A program made the translations under genes and the position numbers. The notes under the pieces were generated by a model. It ran no database searches. It was not told the DNA's origin and was given only the letters and a program-made list of their open reading frames with translations. Shown in pieces: positions 24,574 to 33,477 of a DNA stretch of 64,000 nucleotides (positions within the stretch are counted from its first letter, which is position 1; every line of letters begins with the position of its first letter). The DNA is from Paenibacillus rhizosphaerae. GTDB taxonomy: Bacteria; Bacillota; Bacilli; Paenibacillales; Paenibacillaceae. The DNA lies in assembly GCF_014192015.1 (NCBI RefSeq), contig NZ_JACHXJ010000003.1, positions 496,001-560,000 of the forward strand, in the 5' to 3' direction.

Positions 24574-25401
24574 TCAGCGCATAACGAACAGCCAGAACAC
24601 GGCGGCAAGCACAAACCGGTAAATGGCGAAATGGGTCAGACGGATTTTTTGAATCAATTTCATAAAAGCAAGCACGACGACATACGCCACCACAAAAGCC
24701 ACGATAAAGCCGATGGCGAACATGCCGATCGTATCCTTGGTCATATACTTGTACGAATCCAGCATCTCATAGCCGGAAGCGGCGCACATGATCGGAATGG
24801 CGATCAGGAACGAGAAGTCAGCCGACGCCTTGTAGCTTGCCCCGCTCAGCATCCCTCCGGAAATCGTGGAACCCGAACGCGAGAATCCCGGCCATACGAC
24901 GGATAAAATTTGATACAGCCCTATCATCAGCACCTGCTTGTACGACAGGTCATCCATCGTTTCGGCGGTGATTCTGGCTTTGGACTTGTTAAACCACTCG
25001 GCAAAAATCATGAAGATCCCGCCCACGATCAGCGCCCAGATTACCGTATTTGCGCTGAACAGGCTCTTGATAAAGTCCCTGGCAAAAAAGGCCACGATGA
25101 GTGCGGGGGCGATCCCGATGATGACATGCAGCAGATTCAGCTTCTTGCCGGACCGCAGGCTTCCGGATTCGGGCATGGTCCGCTTGATGCCCAGCAGATC
25201 CAGAATCCGTCTCCAATAGACGAGGGCAATCGCCAGAATGGCCCCCAGCTGAATGACGATTTCAAAGGTTTTCATGATGGGGTCCTGCTCATCATAGCCC
25301 AAGAGCTTGGACGTTAATATCATGTGCCCCGTTGAAGAGACCGGAATAAATTCCGTAACCCCCTCCACAATCCCCAAGATAATTGCAGTAATGGTATCCA
25401 T
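24574..25401 (-). CDS. uppP: Undecaprenyl-diphosphatase UppP (BacA)
   Basis: This integral membrane enzyme dephosphorylates undecaprenyl diphosphate to recycle the lipid carrier of cell-wall synthesis; overexpression of the family gives bacitracin resistance. The 275-residue product has the two signatures GIVEGVTEFIPVSSTGHM and SVVWPGFSRSGSTISGG, and about eight membrane helices. AGGAGGAAGAA precedes the ATG. It follows the YunD-type nucleotidase gene by 21 bases on the same strand, so the two are likely co-transcribed. Confidence 0.96.
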   Translation of the reverse strand: MDTITAIILGIVEGVTEFIPVSSTGHMILTSKLLGYDEQDPIMKTFEIVIQLGAILAIALVYWRRILDLLGIKRTMPESGSLRSGKKLNLLHVIIGIAPALIVAFFARDFIKSLFSANTVIWALIVGGIFMIFAEWFNKSKARITAETMDDLSYKQVLMIGLYQILSVVWPGFSRSGSTISGGMLSGASYKASADFSFLIAIPIMCAASGYEMLDSYKYMTKDTIGMFAIGFIVAFVVAYVVVLAFMKLIQKIRLTHFAIYRFVLAAVFWLFVMR

Positions 25402-25422
25402 TTCTTCCTCCTCTGGTCCTTC

Positions 25423-26862
25423 TTAAACAACCTCGATCCAGCGGTTCTTGCCGCAGGTATCCAAACTTCCAGGCCGCTGGAGCTCAAGTCTCAGCAGGTC
25501 CCGCAAAAACTCGGGAAGCAAATATTTCGGATCTTCCCCCCGCGAAATCTGCTCGTATCCCGTCCCGAACGTAAACATGTCCAGCGTTCCAACGGTGTAC
25601 ATCCGGTCGTCCTGCAGCGGCTCCCCCTGAAGCGAAATTTGAACAATCCTATCATAAGGGATGCGGCTTGGATCGTACAAGACTTCAATTCCGTCTACCG
25701 CGATGTTGCCGAGCACATGGCCGCGGAACCCGAATCCCCGGATTCCCTTGCTCCAATATTCCGGCAGGAGGCTCTCCTCCAGGCTTCGCCGGATATGCTC
25801 TCCTTTGAGGCTGATCACGCAGGGATTAATCGGAGATGGGCAGAGCTCGTGAAGCAGTCCCGCCGTGATTTCCCCTTCCGGCAGATCGCCCAGCAGCTGC
25901 CCCGTGTTGACAAGCGACAGCGCTGCGCCAGTAAACTGGCGGACCGACTGCGCCAGCAAATTGCCGAACGGCGACTCTCCCATATGCGTCAGGGTCAGCG
26001 GCCGGTCCGTAACCGCCACAGGTTCCCTCAGGGCTTCTTCGGCCCGCTCGCGGTGAATTCCAAGGGCCCGGGACACCGTTTCATCCAGGAGGCCGGTATC
26101 GACCGGGCGGCATCCTCCCTCAACGACACGGAAACGGCCGTCATCCTGTTGGGTCATGACGACCTTACCGACGTATTGACCGTACTTTCCCGCTGCGCAC
26201 AGCACCGTGTCCCCAATCCGCAGCGGCTCTTCCAGCAGGTGGTGGGTGTGCCCGCCGAGGATGAGGTCGATGCCGGTAACGCGTTCAGCCATCAGCCGGT
26301 CGGTAGACAGTCCGAGATGGGATAAAACGATCACGATGTCGGCCTCCGTACGCAGCCCCTCAACCTGCTCTTGTAACGCTTGCAGCGGCTCCAAGGCATC
26401 CCAACCGAGCAATTTGTAGAAGTCGGCGAACGGGGCCGTAGCTCCCGTTATACCGATCCGGATCCCGTCCTTGTCCAGAAGAACGCTTTTCTTCATCCAT
26501 GCGGGGGGCGCCGAGCTGAGCTGCTCATGGATGTTGCAGCAAACAACCGGGGACTGCAGGCCCGCATAAAGGCGTTCCAGCACGTCCGGCGTAAATGTCA
26601 GCCCCTCGTTGTTGCCGATCGTCACCGCCTCATATCCCGTTAAATTCAATATGTCGATGTTCGTCTGGCCCATCGTTCCCTCGGTTTCGACGGCCGTCCG
26701 GTCCATATGATCTCCTATATCCACCAGTAAAAGAGGACTCTCCGCCGACTGAGCGCGTTCGGCGGCAGCCAGAGCTGCAATGGAACTAACCGTTTCAAAG
26801 TGGCTGTGTATATCATTCGTATGCAGAATTGTGATCGATTTTGCCTGGTTCTGCAGCATCAT
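25423..26862 (-). CDS. yunD: YunD-type bifunctional UDP-sugar hydrolase/5'-nucleotidase family protein
   Basis: The 479-residue metallophosphoesterase has the expected metal motifs ILHTNDIHSHF, DIGDHMDRT, IGNNEG and GGHTHH, then a 5'-nucleotidase C-terminal domain (about 300-460) with GTLDMFTFGTGY. The third motif reads GNNE rather than the usual GNHE, which I associate with the YunD branch. No signal peptide is present with the ATG at 26862, which lies seven bases after GGGGAGG; upstream readings lack a site. Cytoplasmic nucleotide or dinucleotide hydrolysis is therefore likely. Substrate is not certain. Confidence 0.88.
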   Translation of the reverse strand: MMLQNQAKSITILHTNDIHSHFETVSSIAALAAAERAQSAESPLLLVDIGDHMDRTAVETEGTMGQTNIDILNLTGYEAVTIGNNEGLTFTPDVLERLYAGLQSPVVCCNIHEQLSSAPPAWMKKSVLLDKDGIRIGITGATAPFADFYKLLGWDALEPLQALQEQVEGLRTEADIVIVLSHLGLSTDRLMAERVTGIDLILGGHTHHLLEEPLRIGDTVLCAAGKYGQYVGKVVMTQQDDGRFRVVEGGCRPVDTGLLDETVSRALGIHRERAEEALREPVAVTDRPLTLTHMGESPFGNLLAQSVRQFTGAALSLVNTGQLLGDLPEGEITAGLLHELCPSPINPCVISLKGEHIRRSLEESLLPEYWSKGIRGFGFRGHVLGNIAVDGIEVLYDPSRIPYDRIVQISLQGEPLQDDRMYTVGTLDMFTFGTGYEQISRGEDPKYLLPEFLRDLLRLELQRPGSLDTCGKNRWIEVV

Positions 26863-26941
26863 TGGATAACCTCCCCTTTCACTGTTCTCGCCTTGTTTGG
26901 CCCAAATGCTCCTAGGGATAAGCATAACATTTTCAAGGTGG

Positions 26942-26953
26942 ATATGGTATATT
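26942..26953 (+). promoter_or_regulatory. Extended -10 promoter candidate for the MoaD-MoaE fusion gene
   Basis: TGGTATATT (26945-26953) fits an extended -10 element. The nearest -35-like hexamer is ATAACA, 18 bases upstream. The predicted message would start about 30 bases before the ATG at 26990. Confidence 0.35.
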
Positions 26954-26989
26954 GAAGACATGAACTACCACGCCCGAGGAGAGAAAGAA

Positions 26990-27718
26990 ATGCAGCTTGA
27001 TATTCGATTGTTTGCCGGTCTTGCAGAACGGCTCCAAACCTCTGTTTTACCCTTGTCCGTCGAAGGGGAATCGATTACAGCCGACGGCTTGAAACGAAAG
27101 CTGACCGAATTGTACCCGGAGGCTGCCGCGCAGATCTCCGTTTCTTTTGTTGCCGTTAATCAGAATTATGCGCCGGGTGACGCGCTTATTACGGCAGAAG
27201 ACGAAGTCGCCCTCATTCCGCCTGTATCGGGCGGAGACGGAAGCAGCCCGGTACGTGAAGTATCAGCAAACGGGTTATTCTGTATTACCGATCAGCCGCT
27301 GTCCGTTGATGAGGTGACGTCCAAGGTGCTGGACGATAACCACGGCGCCACGCTGTCTTTTGTCGGGACCACCCGGGAAATGACCGGTGAGCAGCGTACC
27401 GTTCACTTGGAATACGATGCGTATATCCCGATGGCACTGGCCCAGCTGGAAGTGATCGGCCGGGAAATCGCCGAACGTTGGCTGGGCACGCGCTGTGCGA
27501 TTTCGCACCGGATCGGTACAGTCGATGTGAAAGAGATCAGCGTCATCATCGCGGTATCGACCGGACACCGGGAGGCTTGTTACGAAGCGAGCCGGTACGC
27601 GATTGAGAAGCTCAAACAGTCCGTGCCCATTTGGAAGAAGGAAATTTGGGAGGACGGTTCGGAATGGAAGGGACATCAAAAAGGGCCTTGGGACCCGACG
27701 CTCCCCCCTTCCGTCTAA
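26990..27718 (+). CDS. Molybdopterin synthase MoaD-MoaE fusion (MoaX-like)
   Basis: The 242-residue product joins both molybdopterin synthase subunits. Residues 1-82 are MoaD-like, ubiquitin-fold (MQLDIRLFAGLAERLQ to VALIPPVSGG). Residues about 91-230 are MoaE, with LSFVGTTREMTGE, HRIGTVDVKEISVIIAVSTG and the catalytic lysine region PIWKKEIWEDGSEW (K216/K217). MoaD must end in a free Gly-Gly to carry the thiocarboxylate, but here the Gly-Gly (81-82) is followed directly by MoaE. The known fusion of this kind, mycobacterial MoaX, is cleaved after its diglycine. The ATG at 26990 has GGAG eight bases upstream. No other cofactor genes lie nearby. Confidence 0.9.
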   Translation: MQLDIRLFAGLAERLQTSVLPLSVEGESITADGLKRKLTELYPEAAAQISVSFVAVNQNYAPGDALITAEDEVALIPPVSGGDGSSPVREVSANGLFCITDQPLSVDEVTSKVLDDNHGATLSFVGTTREMTGEQRTVHLEYDAYIPMALAQLEVIGREIAERWLGTRCAISHRIGTVDVKEISVIIAVSTGHREACYEASRYAIEKLKQSVPIWKKEIWEDGSEWKGHQKGPWDPTLPPSV

Positions 27719-27807
27719 GAAGAGTTCGTTGATAATCCATATATTTCTTGCTAAGATAGATCTCAAAACAATGAGTTCCAATCTGAACAATGAGGTGACG
27801 ATCAGTT

Positions 27808-28857
27808 TTGAGAGTTCATGTCACGGAATTACGGCCCGGTGATCGGCTTCAAGCCGATACGTTTAACGATATCGGGCTTCATGTGCTCCACAAAGGCAAG
27901 GAACTGAAGCTCGAAGAGATCAGCAAGCTGATCCAGCATGGCATCGCTTATGTAGAGGTTGACCCCTCCCGGCCCGATGACCCGGCCGCTACAGCACCGT
28001 TCCTTTCCGGTCAACCTGCTTCAAGGGTGGAAAAACAGGTTGGATTAGCCGTGGACGGGTTTGAGTCGCTGTATCTGGAAGCCCTTTCGACAGGCCGGAT
28101 CAACACGACCGTCGTCAATGACATTATGGAGCCGCTGGTGGACCGGCTCAGCACTCATACCGACGTGGTCTCCCTCCTCTTGTCCATCAATCCGGAAGAC
28201 GAATATACATACCAACATTCCGTTCAGGTCGGCATTCTTTCCTACTACATATCAACCTGGCTCGGGTATGCTCCCGAGGAGGCTTACGCAGCCGGAAAGG
28301 CGGGTTTTTTGCATGACATCGGCAAATGCCTCGTCCCCGCCGAGCTGTTGTACAAGCCCGGCAAGCTTACGCCGGAAGAATTTGAAGAAATGAAGCGTCA
28401 TACCGTTTACGGATACGATATCATCCGAAGCTCTACAAACGATGAAATTCCCGCGCTGGTCGCGTTGCAGCATCATGAACGCGACGACGGAAGCGGTTAC
28501 CCCCACCAGTGCGGCGAGCTTGAAGTCCATCCTTTTTCGCGGATTACCGCGGTGGCCGACGTGTTTAGTGCGATGACAACGAACCGCGTATATCAGACGA
28601 AGCAGGAACTGCTGACCGTGCTCCGCGAACTGTACAGCCTCAGCTTCGGGAAGCTGAGCCCCCGGGCAACGCAGGCGTTTATCAGCCATATGCTCCCGAA
28701 TTTTATCGGCAAGCGGGTCACCCTGACTTCCGGGGAAACCGGCACCATTATCATGACCAATCCGGCGGATTTCTTCCGCCCGCTCGTGAAGACGGAGGTC
28801 CGGTTCATTGATCTGTCCTCCGATCGGGATATTGACATCGATCAAATTTATATGTAA
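27808..28857 (+). CDS. HD-GYP domain protein, second copy
   Basis: The 349-residue protein starts at TTG behind GAGGTGA (MRVHVTELRPGDRL). The HD-GYP core has H137, HD at 169-170, HHERDDGSGYP (222-232) and AVADVFSAM, at nearly the same residue numbers as the HD-GYP protein at 23360. A C-terminal region with LTSGETGTIIM resembles the matching part of that paralogue. Phosphodiesterase activity on cyclic di-GMP is predicted from the family. It has its own terminator and stands alone, 90 bases after the MoaX-like gene on the same strand. Confidence 0.88.
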   Translation: MRVHVTELRPGDRLQADTFNDIGLHVLHKGKELKLEEISKLIQHGIAYVEVDPSRPDDPAATAPFLSGQPASRVEKQVGLAVDGFESLYLEALSTGRINTTVVNDIMEPLVDRLSTHTDVVSLLLSINPEDEYTYQHSVQVGILSYYISTWLGYAPEEAYAAGKAGFLHDIGKCLVPAELLYKPGKLTPEEFEEMKRHTVYGYDIIRSSTNDEIPALVALQHHERDDGSGYPHQCGELEVHPFSRITAVADVFSAMTTNRVYQTKQELLTVLRELYSLSFGKLSPRATQAFISHMLPNFIGKRVTLTSGETGTIIMTNPADFFRPLVKTEVRFIDLSSDRDIDIDQIYM

Positions 28858-28872
28858 ACCAGTATCCATACA

Positions 28873-28905
28873 AAAGAAGCCCTCAGTTGAGGGCTTCTTT
28901 TTTTA
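28873..28905 (+). terminator. Rho-independent terminator after the second HD-GYP gene
   Basis: GAAGCCCTCA and TGAGGGCTTC form a perfect stem with a very small loop, followed by seven T. It begins about 15 bases after the stop codon. Confidence 0.93.
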
Positions 28906-29023
28906 AACATGTAACCCGAAGAAAAACACCTATCGGCGTACTTTCATCGAAGACAAACCGTGTTTATCAGAAGTTTTTCTTGGGATATAAGGACACCGGG
29001 TCTGCCGAAGCTTTTCTTATATC

Positions 29024-29075
29024 TAAAAAAAGCGCGCTCCGCGAAACCGCCGAAACGGCTGCGCAGAACACGCTT
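29024..29075 (-). terminator. Rho-independent terminator of the suf operon
   Basis: Read leftward, a long stem with several G-T wobbles runs from AAGCGTG near 29075 to GCGCGCTT ending at 29032, followed by seven T (29025-29031). It lies just after the sufB stop. Confidence 0.78.
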
Positions 29076-29087
29076 GTTTGCTTCCTA

Positions 29088-30485
29088 TTAACCGATGGAG
29101 CCTTCCATCTCGAATTTGATCAGGCGGTTCATTTCGACCGCGTATTCCATCGGGAGCTCCTTCGTGAACGGCTCGATAAAGCCCATAACGATCATTTGCG
29201 TCGCTTCAGCTTCGGAGAGACCGCGGCTCATCAAGTAGAAGAGCTGATCTTCCGACACCTTGGATACCGTCGCTTCGTGCTCCAGAACGATGTTGTCGTT
29301 CTTGATTTCGTTGTACGGAATCGTATCCGAAGTGGACTCGTTATCCAGGATCAGCGTATCGCACTTGATGTTGGCTTTCGCGCCTTCCGCGTTGCGTCCG
29401 AAGGAAGCGAGACCGCGGTAAGTGACCTTGCCGCCGTGCTTACTGATCGACTTCGATACGATTGTGGATGTCGTATCCGGAGCCAGGTGAATCATCTTGG
29501 CGCCTGCATCCTGATGCTGGCCTTTGCCTGCAACCGCAATGGACAGCACCATCCCTTTCGCGCCGCGTCCTTTCAGCAGCACTGCCGGATATTTCATCGT
29601 CAGCTTGGAGCCGATGTTGCCGTCTACCCATTCCATCGTGGCGTTCTCTTCAGCTACCGCCCGTTTGGTAACGAGGTTGTAGATATTCGGCGCCCAGTTT
29701 TGGATCGTCGTGTAACGCACGCGTGCGTTTTTCTTACAAATGATCTCAACGACCGCACTGTGCAGCGAGTTCGTACTGTAGATCGGAGCGGTACAGCCTT
29801 CGACATAATGCACGAAGCTGTCTTCGTCCGCAATGATCAGCGTGCGTTCGAATTGGCCCATGTTCTCGGAGTTGATCCGGAAGTAAGCCTGCAGCGGGAT
29901 TTCGCATTTAACGCCTTTTGGAACGTAAATGAAGCTTCCGCCGGACCATACCGCACTGTTCAGCGCAGCAAATTTGTTATCGGTAGGAGGAACGACAGTC
30001 GCAAAGTGCTCTCTGAAAATTTCAGGGTGCTCTTTCAGCGCCGTGTCGGTATCCATGAAGATAACCCCTTGGTCTTCCAGGTCTTTCTGCATGTTGTGAT
30101 ACACAACTTCGGATTCATACTGGGCGGATACACCGGCCAGGAATTTCTGCTCGGCTTCCGGAATACCGAGCTTGTCAAAGGTTTCTTTGATCTCAGCCGG
30201 TACTTCCTCCCACGTCTTTCCTTGCTTCTCGGAAGGTCTTACGTAGTACTGGATATCGTTGAAGTCCAGTTCATCCAGGTCGCCGCCCCAGCGAGGCATT
30301 GCCATTTTCTCGAACTGCTCCAATGATTTCAGACGGAATTCAAGCATCCATTCCGGCTCATTTTTGATTTTGGAAATTTCGGTAACAATCTCACGGGTAA
30401 GTCCTTTACCGGTTTGGAATACCGCTTTATGTTCGTCGCGGAACCCGTATTTATACTCTTCTATTTCAGGCGCTTTTTTAGCCAT
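29088..30485 (-). CDS. sufB: Fe-S cluster assembly protein SufB
   Basis: SufB is the scaffold subunit of the SufBCD complex that builds iron-sulfur clusters. The 465-residue product begins MAKKAPEIEEYKYGFRDEHK and includes YIPKGVKCEIPLQAYFR-type sequence (seen as FIYVPKGVKCEIPLQAYFRI), SFVHYVEGCTAPIY and the C-terminal beta-helix with YRGLASFGRNAEGAKANIKC and LSEAEATQMIVMGFIEPF. GGGAGG precedes the ATG. It is the last gene of sufCDSUB, the standard Bacillus order, and is followed by a terminator. Confidence 0.97.
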   Translation of the reverse strand: MAKKAPEIEEYKYGFRDEHKAVFQTGKGLTREIVTEISKIKNEPEWMLEFRLKSLEQFEKMAMPRWGGDLDELDFNDIQYYVRPSEKQGKTWEEVPAEIKETFDKLGIPEAEQKFLAGVSAQYESEVVYHNMQKDLEDQGVIFMDTDTALKEHPEIFREHFATVVPPTDNKFAALNSAVWSGGSFIYVPKGVKCEIPLQAYFRINSENMGQFERTLIIADEDSFVHYVEGCTAPIYSTNSLHSAVVEIICKKNARVRYTTIQNWAPNIYNLVTKRAVAEENATMEWVDGNIGSKLTMKYPAVLLKGRGAKGMVLSIAVAGKGQHQDAGAKMIHLAPDTTSTIVSKSISKHGGKVTYRGLASFGRNAEGAKANIKCDTLILDNESTSDTIPYNEIKNDNIVLEHEATVSKVSEDQLFYLMSRGLSEAEATQMIVMGFIEPFTKELPMEYAVEMNRLIKFEMEGSIG

Positions 30486-30506
30486 GAGTATTCAGCCTCC
30501 CTATCG

Positions 30507-30941
30507 TTAATGGTTAATGCGTTCCTCGTCAATACCTTTCCGCAGTGCATTCCAAGCGAGCGTTGCGCATTTAATGCGGGCCGGGAACTTGTTAACTCCG
30601 GACAGGGCTTCGATATCTTCGTAATCATCAAAATGAACGTCCTCACCCTGCATCAGCGACGAAAAGCGCGAAGCCAGTTCCTTCGCTTCCTCGAACGTCT
30701 TGCCTTTGACCGCTTCGGTCATCATCGAGGCGGAGGACATGCTGATGGAGCAGCCCTCGCCTGTATATCTGGCATCTTTGACAATCCCATTATCGATGAT
30801 CAGCTGAAGCGAAATTTTGTCGCCGCAGGTCGGGTTGTTCAGATCCACCGTCACGGCTTCATTCTCAAATTTGCCCCGGTTGCGGGGGTTTTTATAATGA
30901 TCCATTATGACACGCCGGTACAAGTCGTCAAGTTCCATCAT
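30507..30941 (-). CDS. sufU: Sulfur acceptor/transferase SufU
   Basis: The 144-residue SufU is the zinc-bound partner that accepts persulfide sulfur from SufS. The zinc cysteines are visible in NPTCGDKISL, GEGCSISMSSASM and RIKCATLAWN, with Asp42 of CGD. The SufU-specific insert EDVHFDDYEDIEALSGVNKFP distinguishes it from the scaffold IscU. The start ATG overlaps the sufS stop (ATGA), so the two subunits of the sulfur-transfer pair are translationally coupled. Confidence 0.96.
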   Translation of the reverse strand: MMELDDLYRRVIMDHYKNPRNRGKFENEAVTVDLNNPTCGDKISLQLIIDNGIVKDARYTGEGCSISMSSASMMTEAVKGKTFEEAKELASRFSSLMQGEDVHFDDYEDIEALSGVNKFPARIKCATLAWNALRKGIDEERINH

Positions 30942-32149
30942 CCAAAATACTCCTTTGTCTGGATTAAGGCGCTGATCAGACGATCTACATCTTGTTCGGT
31001 ATTATATAGATAAAAGCTTGCACGGGCGGTGGCACTGGCCTCAAGCCAACGCATAAGCGGCTGGCAGCAGTGATGCCCTGCGCGGATCGCAACCCCGCTG
31101 GCATCCAGAACCGTAGCCACGTCATGCGGATGCACATCTCCCAAATTGAAGGTGACCAAGCCCACTTTACGTACACGTGGACCATACAGCTTCAGGCCTT
31201 CAATTTCCGATAACCGCTCGATCGCATACTTCGCGAGCTTCTGCTCATGTTCCTCGATTTGATCCATGCCGATCTCCTCGAGAAAATCGATAGCTGCAGC
31301 CAGCCCGACCGCTCCGGCGATTATCGGGGTGCCCCCTTCAAACTTCCAGGGCAGCTCCTTCCAGGAAGAATCGTATAGTCCGACATCGTCAATCATTTCA
31401 CCGCCGAATTCCACCGGTTCCATGGATTCGAGCAGCGCCTTTTTGCCGTACAGTACACCGATGCCGGTAGGACCGCACATCTTATGGCCGGAGAAGGCGT
31501 AGAAGTCGCAATCCAGATCCTGAACATCGATCTTCATGTGAGGCGTGCTCTGGGCTCCGTCCACAACCATATACGCACCGTGGCGGTGGGCCAGCTCGGC
31601 AACTTCCTTCACCGGGTTAACCACGCCCATGACATTGGACACATAGCCCATCGCGATGATCTTGGTCTTCTCGGTGACGACTTTCTCAACTTCGGCCAAG
31701 GTGACTGAACCGTCTTCTTGTAGTTTAACATATTTCAACGTGGCGCCGGTGGCTTTTGCCACCTGCTGCCAAGGAATTAGATTACTGTGGTGTTCCAGCG
31801 GGGTCAGGACGATTTCATCGCCTTCCTTGCAAATCGAGCGCCCGAACGAGGCAGCAACCAGGTTCAGGGCCGTCGTCGTTCCCCGCGTAAAAATAATTTC
31901 CTTCGTGCTCTTGGCGTTAATGAACTTAGCTACCTTCTCGCGCGCGCCTTCATAAGCATCCGTTGCACGGCTTCCAAGCGTATGCACCCCGCGGTGCACG
32001 TTGGCGTTGTCATGCTCGTAATAGCGTTTGACAGCCTCGATCACAGCGAGCGGTTTCTGGGAAGTTGCCGCATTATCAAGATATACCAGCGGGTGGCCGT
32101 TAATTTCCTGATTCAGGATGGGGAACTGCTCGAGAATATCGCGGTTCAT
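30938..32149 (-). CDS. sufS: Cysteine desulfurase SufS
   Basis: SufS is a PLP-dependent group II cysteine desulfurase that removes sulfur from cysteine for cluster assembly. The 403-residue product has YLDNAATSQKP, RGTTTALNLVA, VDGAQSTPHMKIDVQ, the PLP lysine in FSGHKMCGPTGIGVLYG and the persulfide cysteine region IRAGHHCCQPLM. It overlaps sufD by four bases (ATGA) at its start and sufU by four at its end. Confidence 0.97.
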   Translation of the reverse strand: MNRDILEQFPILNQEINGHPLVYLDNAATSQKPLAVIEAVKRYYEHDNANVHRGVHTLGSRATDAYEGAREKVAKFINAKSTKEIIFTRGTTTALNLVAASFGRSICKEGDEIVLTPLEHHSNLIPWQQVAKATGATLKYVKLQEDGSVTLAEVEKVVTEKTKIIAMGYVSNVMGVVNPVKEVAELAHRHGAYMVVDGAQSTPHMKIDVQDLDCDFYAFSGHKMCGPTGIGVLYGKKALLESMEPVEFGGEMIDDVGLYDSSWKELPWKFEGGTPIIAGAVGLAAAIDFLEEIGMDQIEEHEQKLAKYAIERLSEIEGLKLYGPRVRKVGLVTFNLGDVHPHDVATVLDASGVAIRAGHHCCQPLMRWLEASATARASFYLYNTEQDVDRLISALIQTKEYFG

Positions 32150-33450
32150 TGTCCCAACTTCCCTTCGATCACCGATTGAAGCTGCGTGCGCAGGCCTTCA
32201 AGCGGAATCTGAGATACGACAGGTGCCAGGAATCCGTAGATGATCAGGGATTCGGCAACTTCACGGGAAATCCCGCGGGACATCAGGTAATAAATTTGCT
32301 CAGGGTTGACCTGGCCGACGGAAGCAGCATGACCTGCTTTAACGTCGTCCTCGTCGATCAGCAGGATCGGGTTGGCGTCACCGCGTGCTTTCGGGCTCAG
32401 CATCAGCACTTTCTCCGTTTGCTGTCCGTCGGACTTGGTCGCGCCCTTCTCGATCTTGGTAATGCCGTTGATGATAGCCTGTGCTTCTTCACGCATGACC
32501 GCACGGGTGATCATTTGGCTCTCGGAGCTCTTGCCGAAGTGGTTCGCACGAGTCGTGTAGTTCAGCTTCTGGGAACCGGAGCCGACAGCGATGACCTTGG
32601 AATCGGACGTCGATCCGTTTCCTTTCAGAATCGAGTAAGTATCGCTGGCCGTATCGCCGCTGTTCATTTCGCCGACGATCCATTCCATGGACGCGTCGTT
32701 CTCGATCACAGCACGGCGGTAGCTGATGTCCGTTACGTTCGTACCCAATTGGTGAATCGTCGCAAACCGGACTTTCGCTCCGGACTTGGCAAACACCTCA
32801 ACGGCGCCGTTATGAGTGACCGGTTTATCCGACGTACCGGATACATAGTTATCCACATAGGTTACCGAGCTGTTCGTATCGGCAATGACCAGAATATGAG
32901 GTGCGAAGGTCGCTTCCTCGTCGTCTGTCAGCAGAACGGCCTGCAGCGGTACGGATACCTCCACGTTTTTCGGAACATACAGGAACACTCCGCCGTTCCA
33001 CAATGCGGCATGAAGTGCGGCAACGGAGCTCTCATCCGCCTTAACAGCCGTATGCAGGTGAGCTTTGACGAGATCCTCATGCTCTTTCACGGCCGTCGCC
33101 AGATCGGTGAAAATGACGCCTAGAGCAGCCAGCTCAGGAGACAGCTTCGTATACACGGTTCCGGAATTGCGCTGGATGATCAGGTTCCCCGCTTCCTGGT
33201 CCTTGATCAGTTCCCGAATCGATTCAGGGGCCTCGGCCAAGGAAGAAATCGGGCTTACGGATTTGAAGCTTCCGTAGTTTTGGATGTCCCAGCGCTCGAT
33301 TCTCGTTTTTTCAAGTTTCGGCAACTCGAGGGTTGCCGCGAGTTCCAGTGCTTTCAGACGATTTTCCGTGAGCCAGGCCGGCTCGCTGCTGTTCTTCGAC
33401 AGCGCGCTCAGGCCTTCAGCGTTAACCGGAAGAATGGTTTGTGTTGTCAT
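32146..33450 (-). CDS. sufD: Fe-S cluster assembly protein SufD
   Basis: SufD is a paralogue of SufB within the SufBC2D complex. The 434-residue product has a helical N-terminus (NRLKALELAATLELPKLEKTR) and a beta-helix core with LYVPKNVEVSVPLQAVL, TRANHFGKSSESQMITRAV, LLIDEDDVKAGHAASVGQV and MSRGISREVAESLIIYGF. It lies between sufC (27-base gap) and sufS (four-base overlap), as in other Firmicutes. Confidence 0.96.
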   Translation of the reverse strand: MTTQTILPVNAEGLSALSKNSSEPAWLTENRLKALELAATLELPKLEKTRIERWDIQNYGSFKSVSPISSLAEAPESIRELIKDQEAGNLIIQRNSGTVYTKLSPELAALGVIFTDLATAVKEHEDLVKAHLHTAVKADESSVAALHAALWNGGVFLYVPKNVEVSVPLQAVLLTDDEEATFAPHILVIADTNSSVTYVDNYVSGTSDKPVTHNGAVEVFAKSGAKVRFATIHQLGTNVTDISYRRAVIENDASMEWIVGEMNSGDTASDTYSILKGNGSTSDSKVIAVGSGSQKLNYTTRANHFGKSSESQMITRAVMREEAQAIINGITKIEKGATKSDGQQTEKVLMLSPKARGDANPILLIDEDDVKAGHAASVGQVNPEQIYYLMSRGISREVAESLIIYGFLAPVVSQIPLEGLRTQLQSVIEGKLGQ

Positions 33451-33477
33451 AATTCGTTCTCCTCCTTCCGCTCTTGT

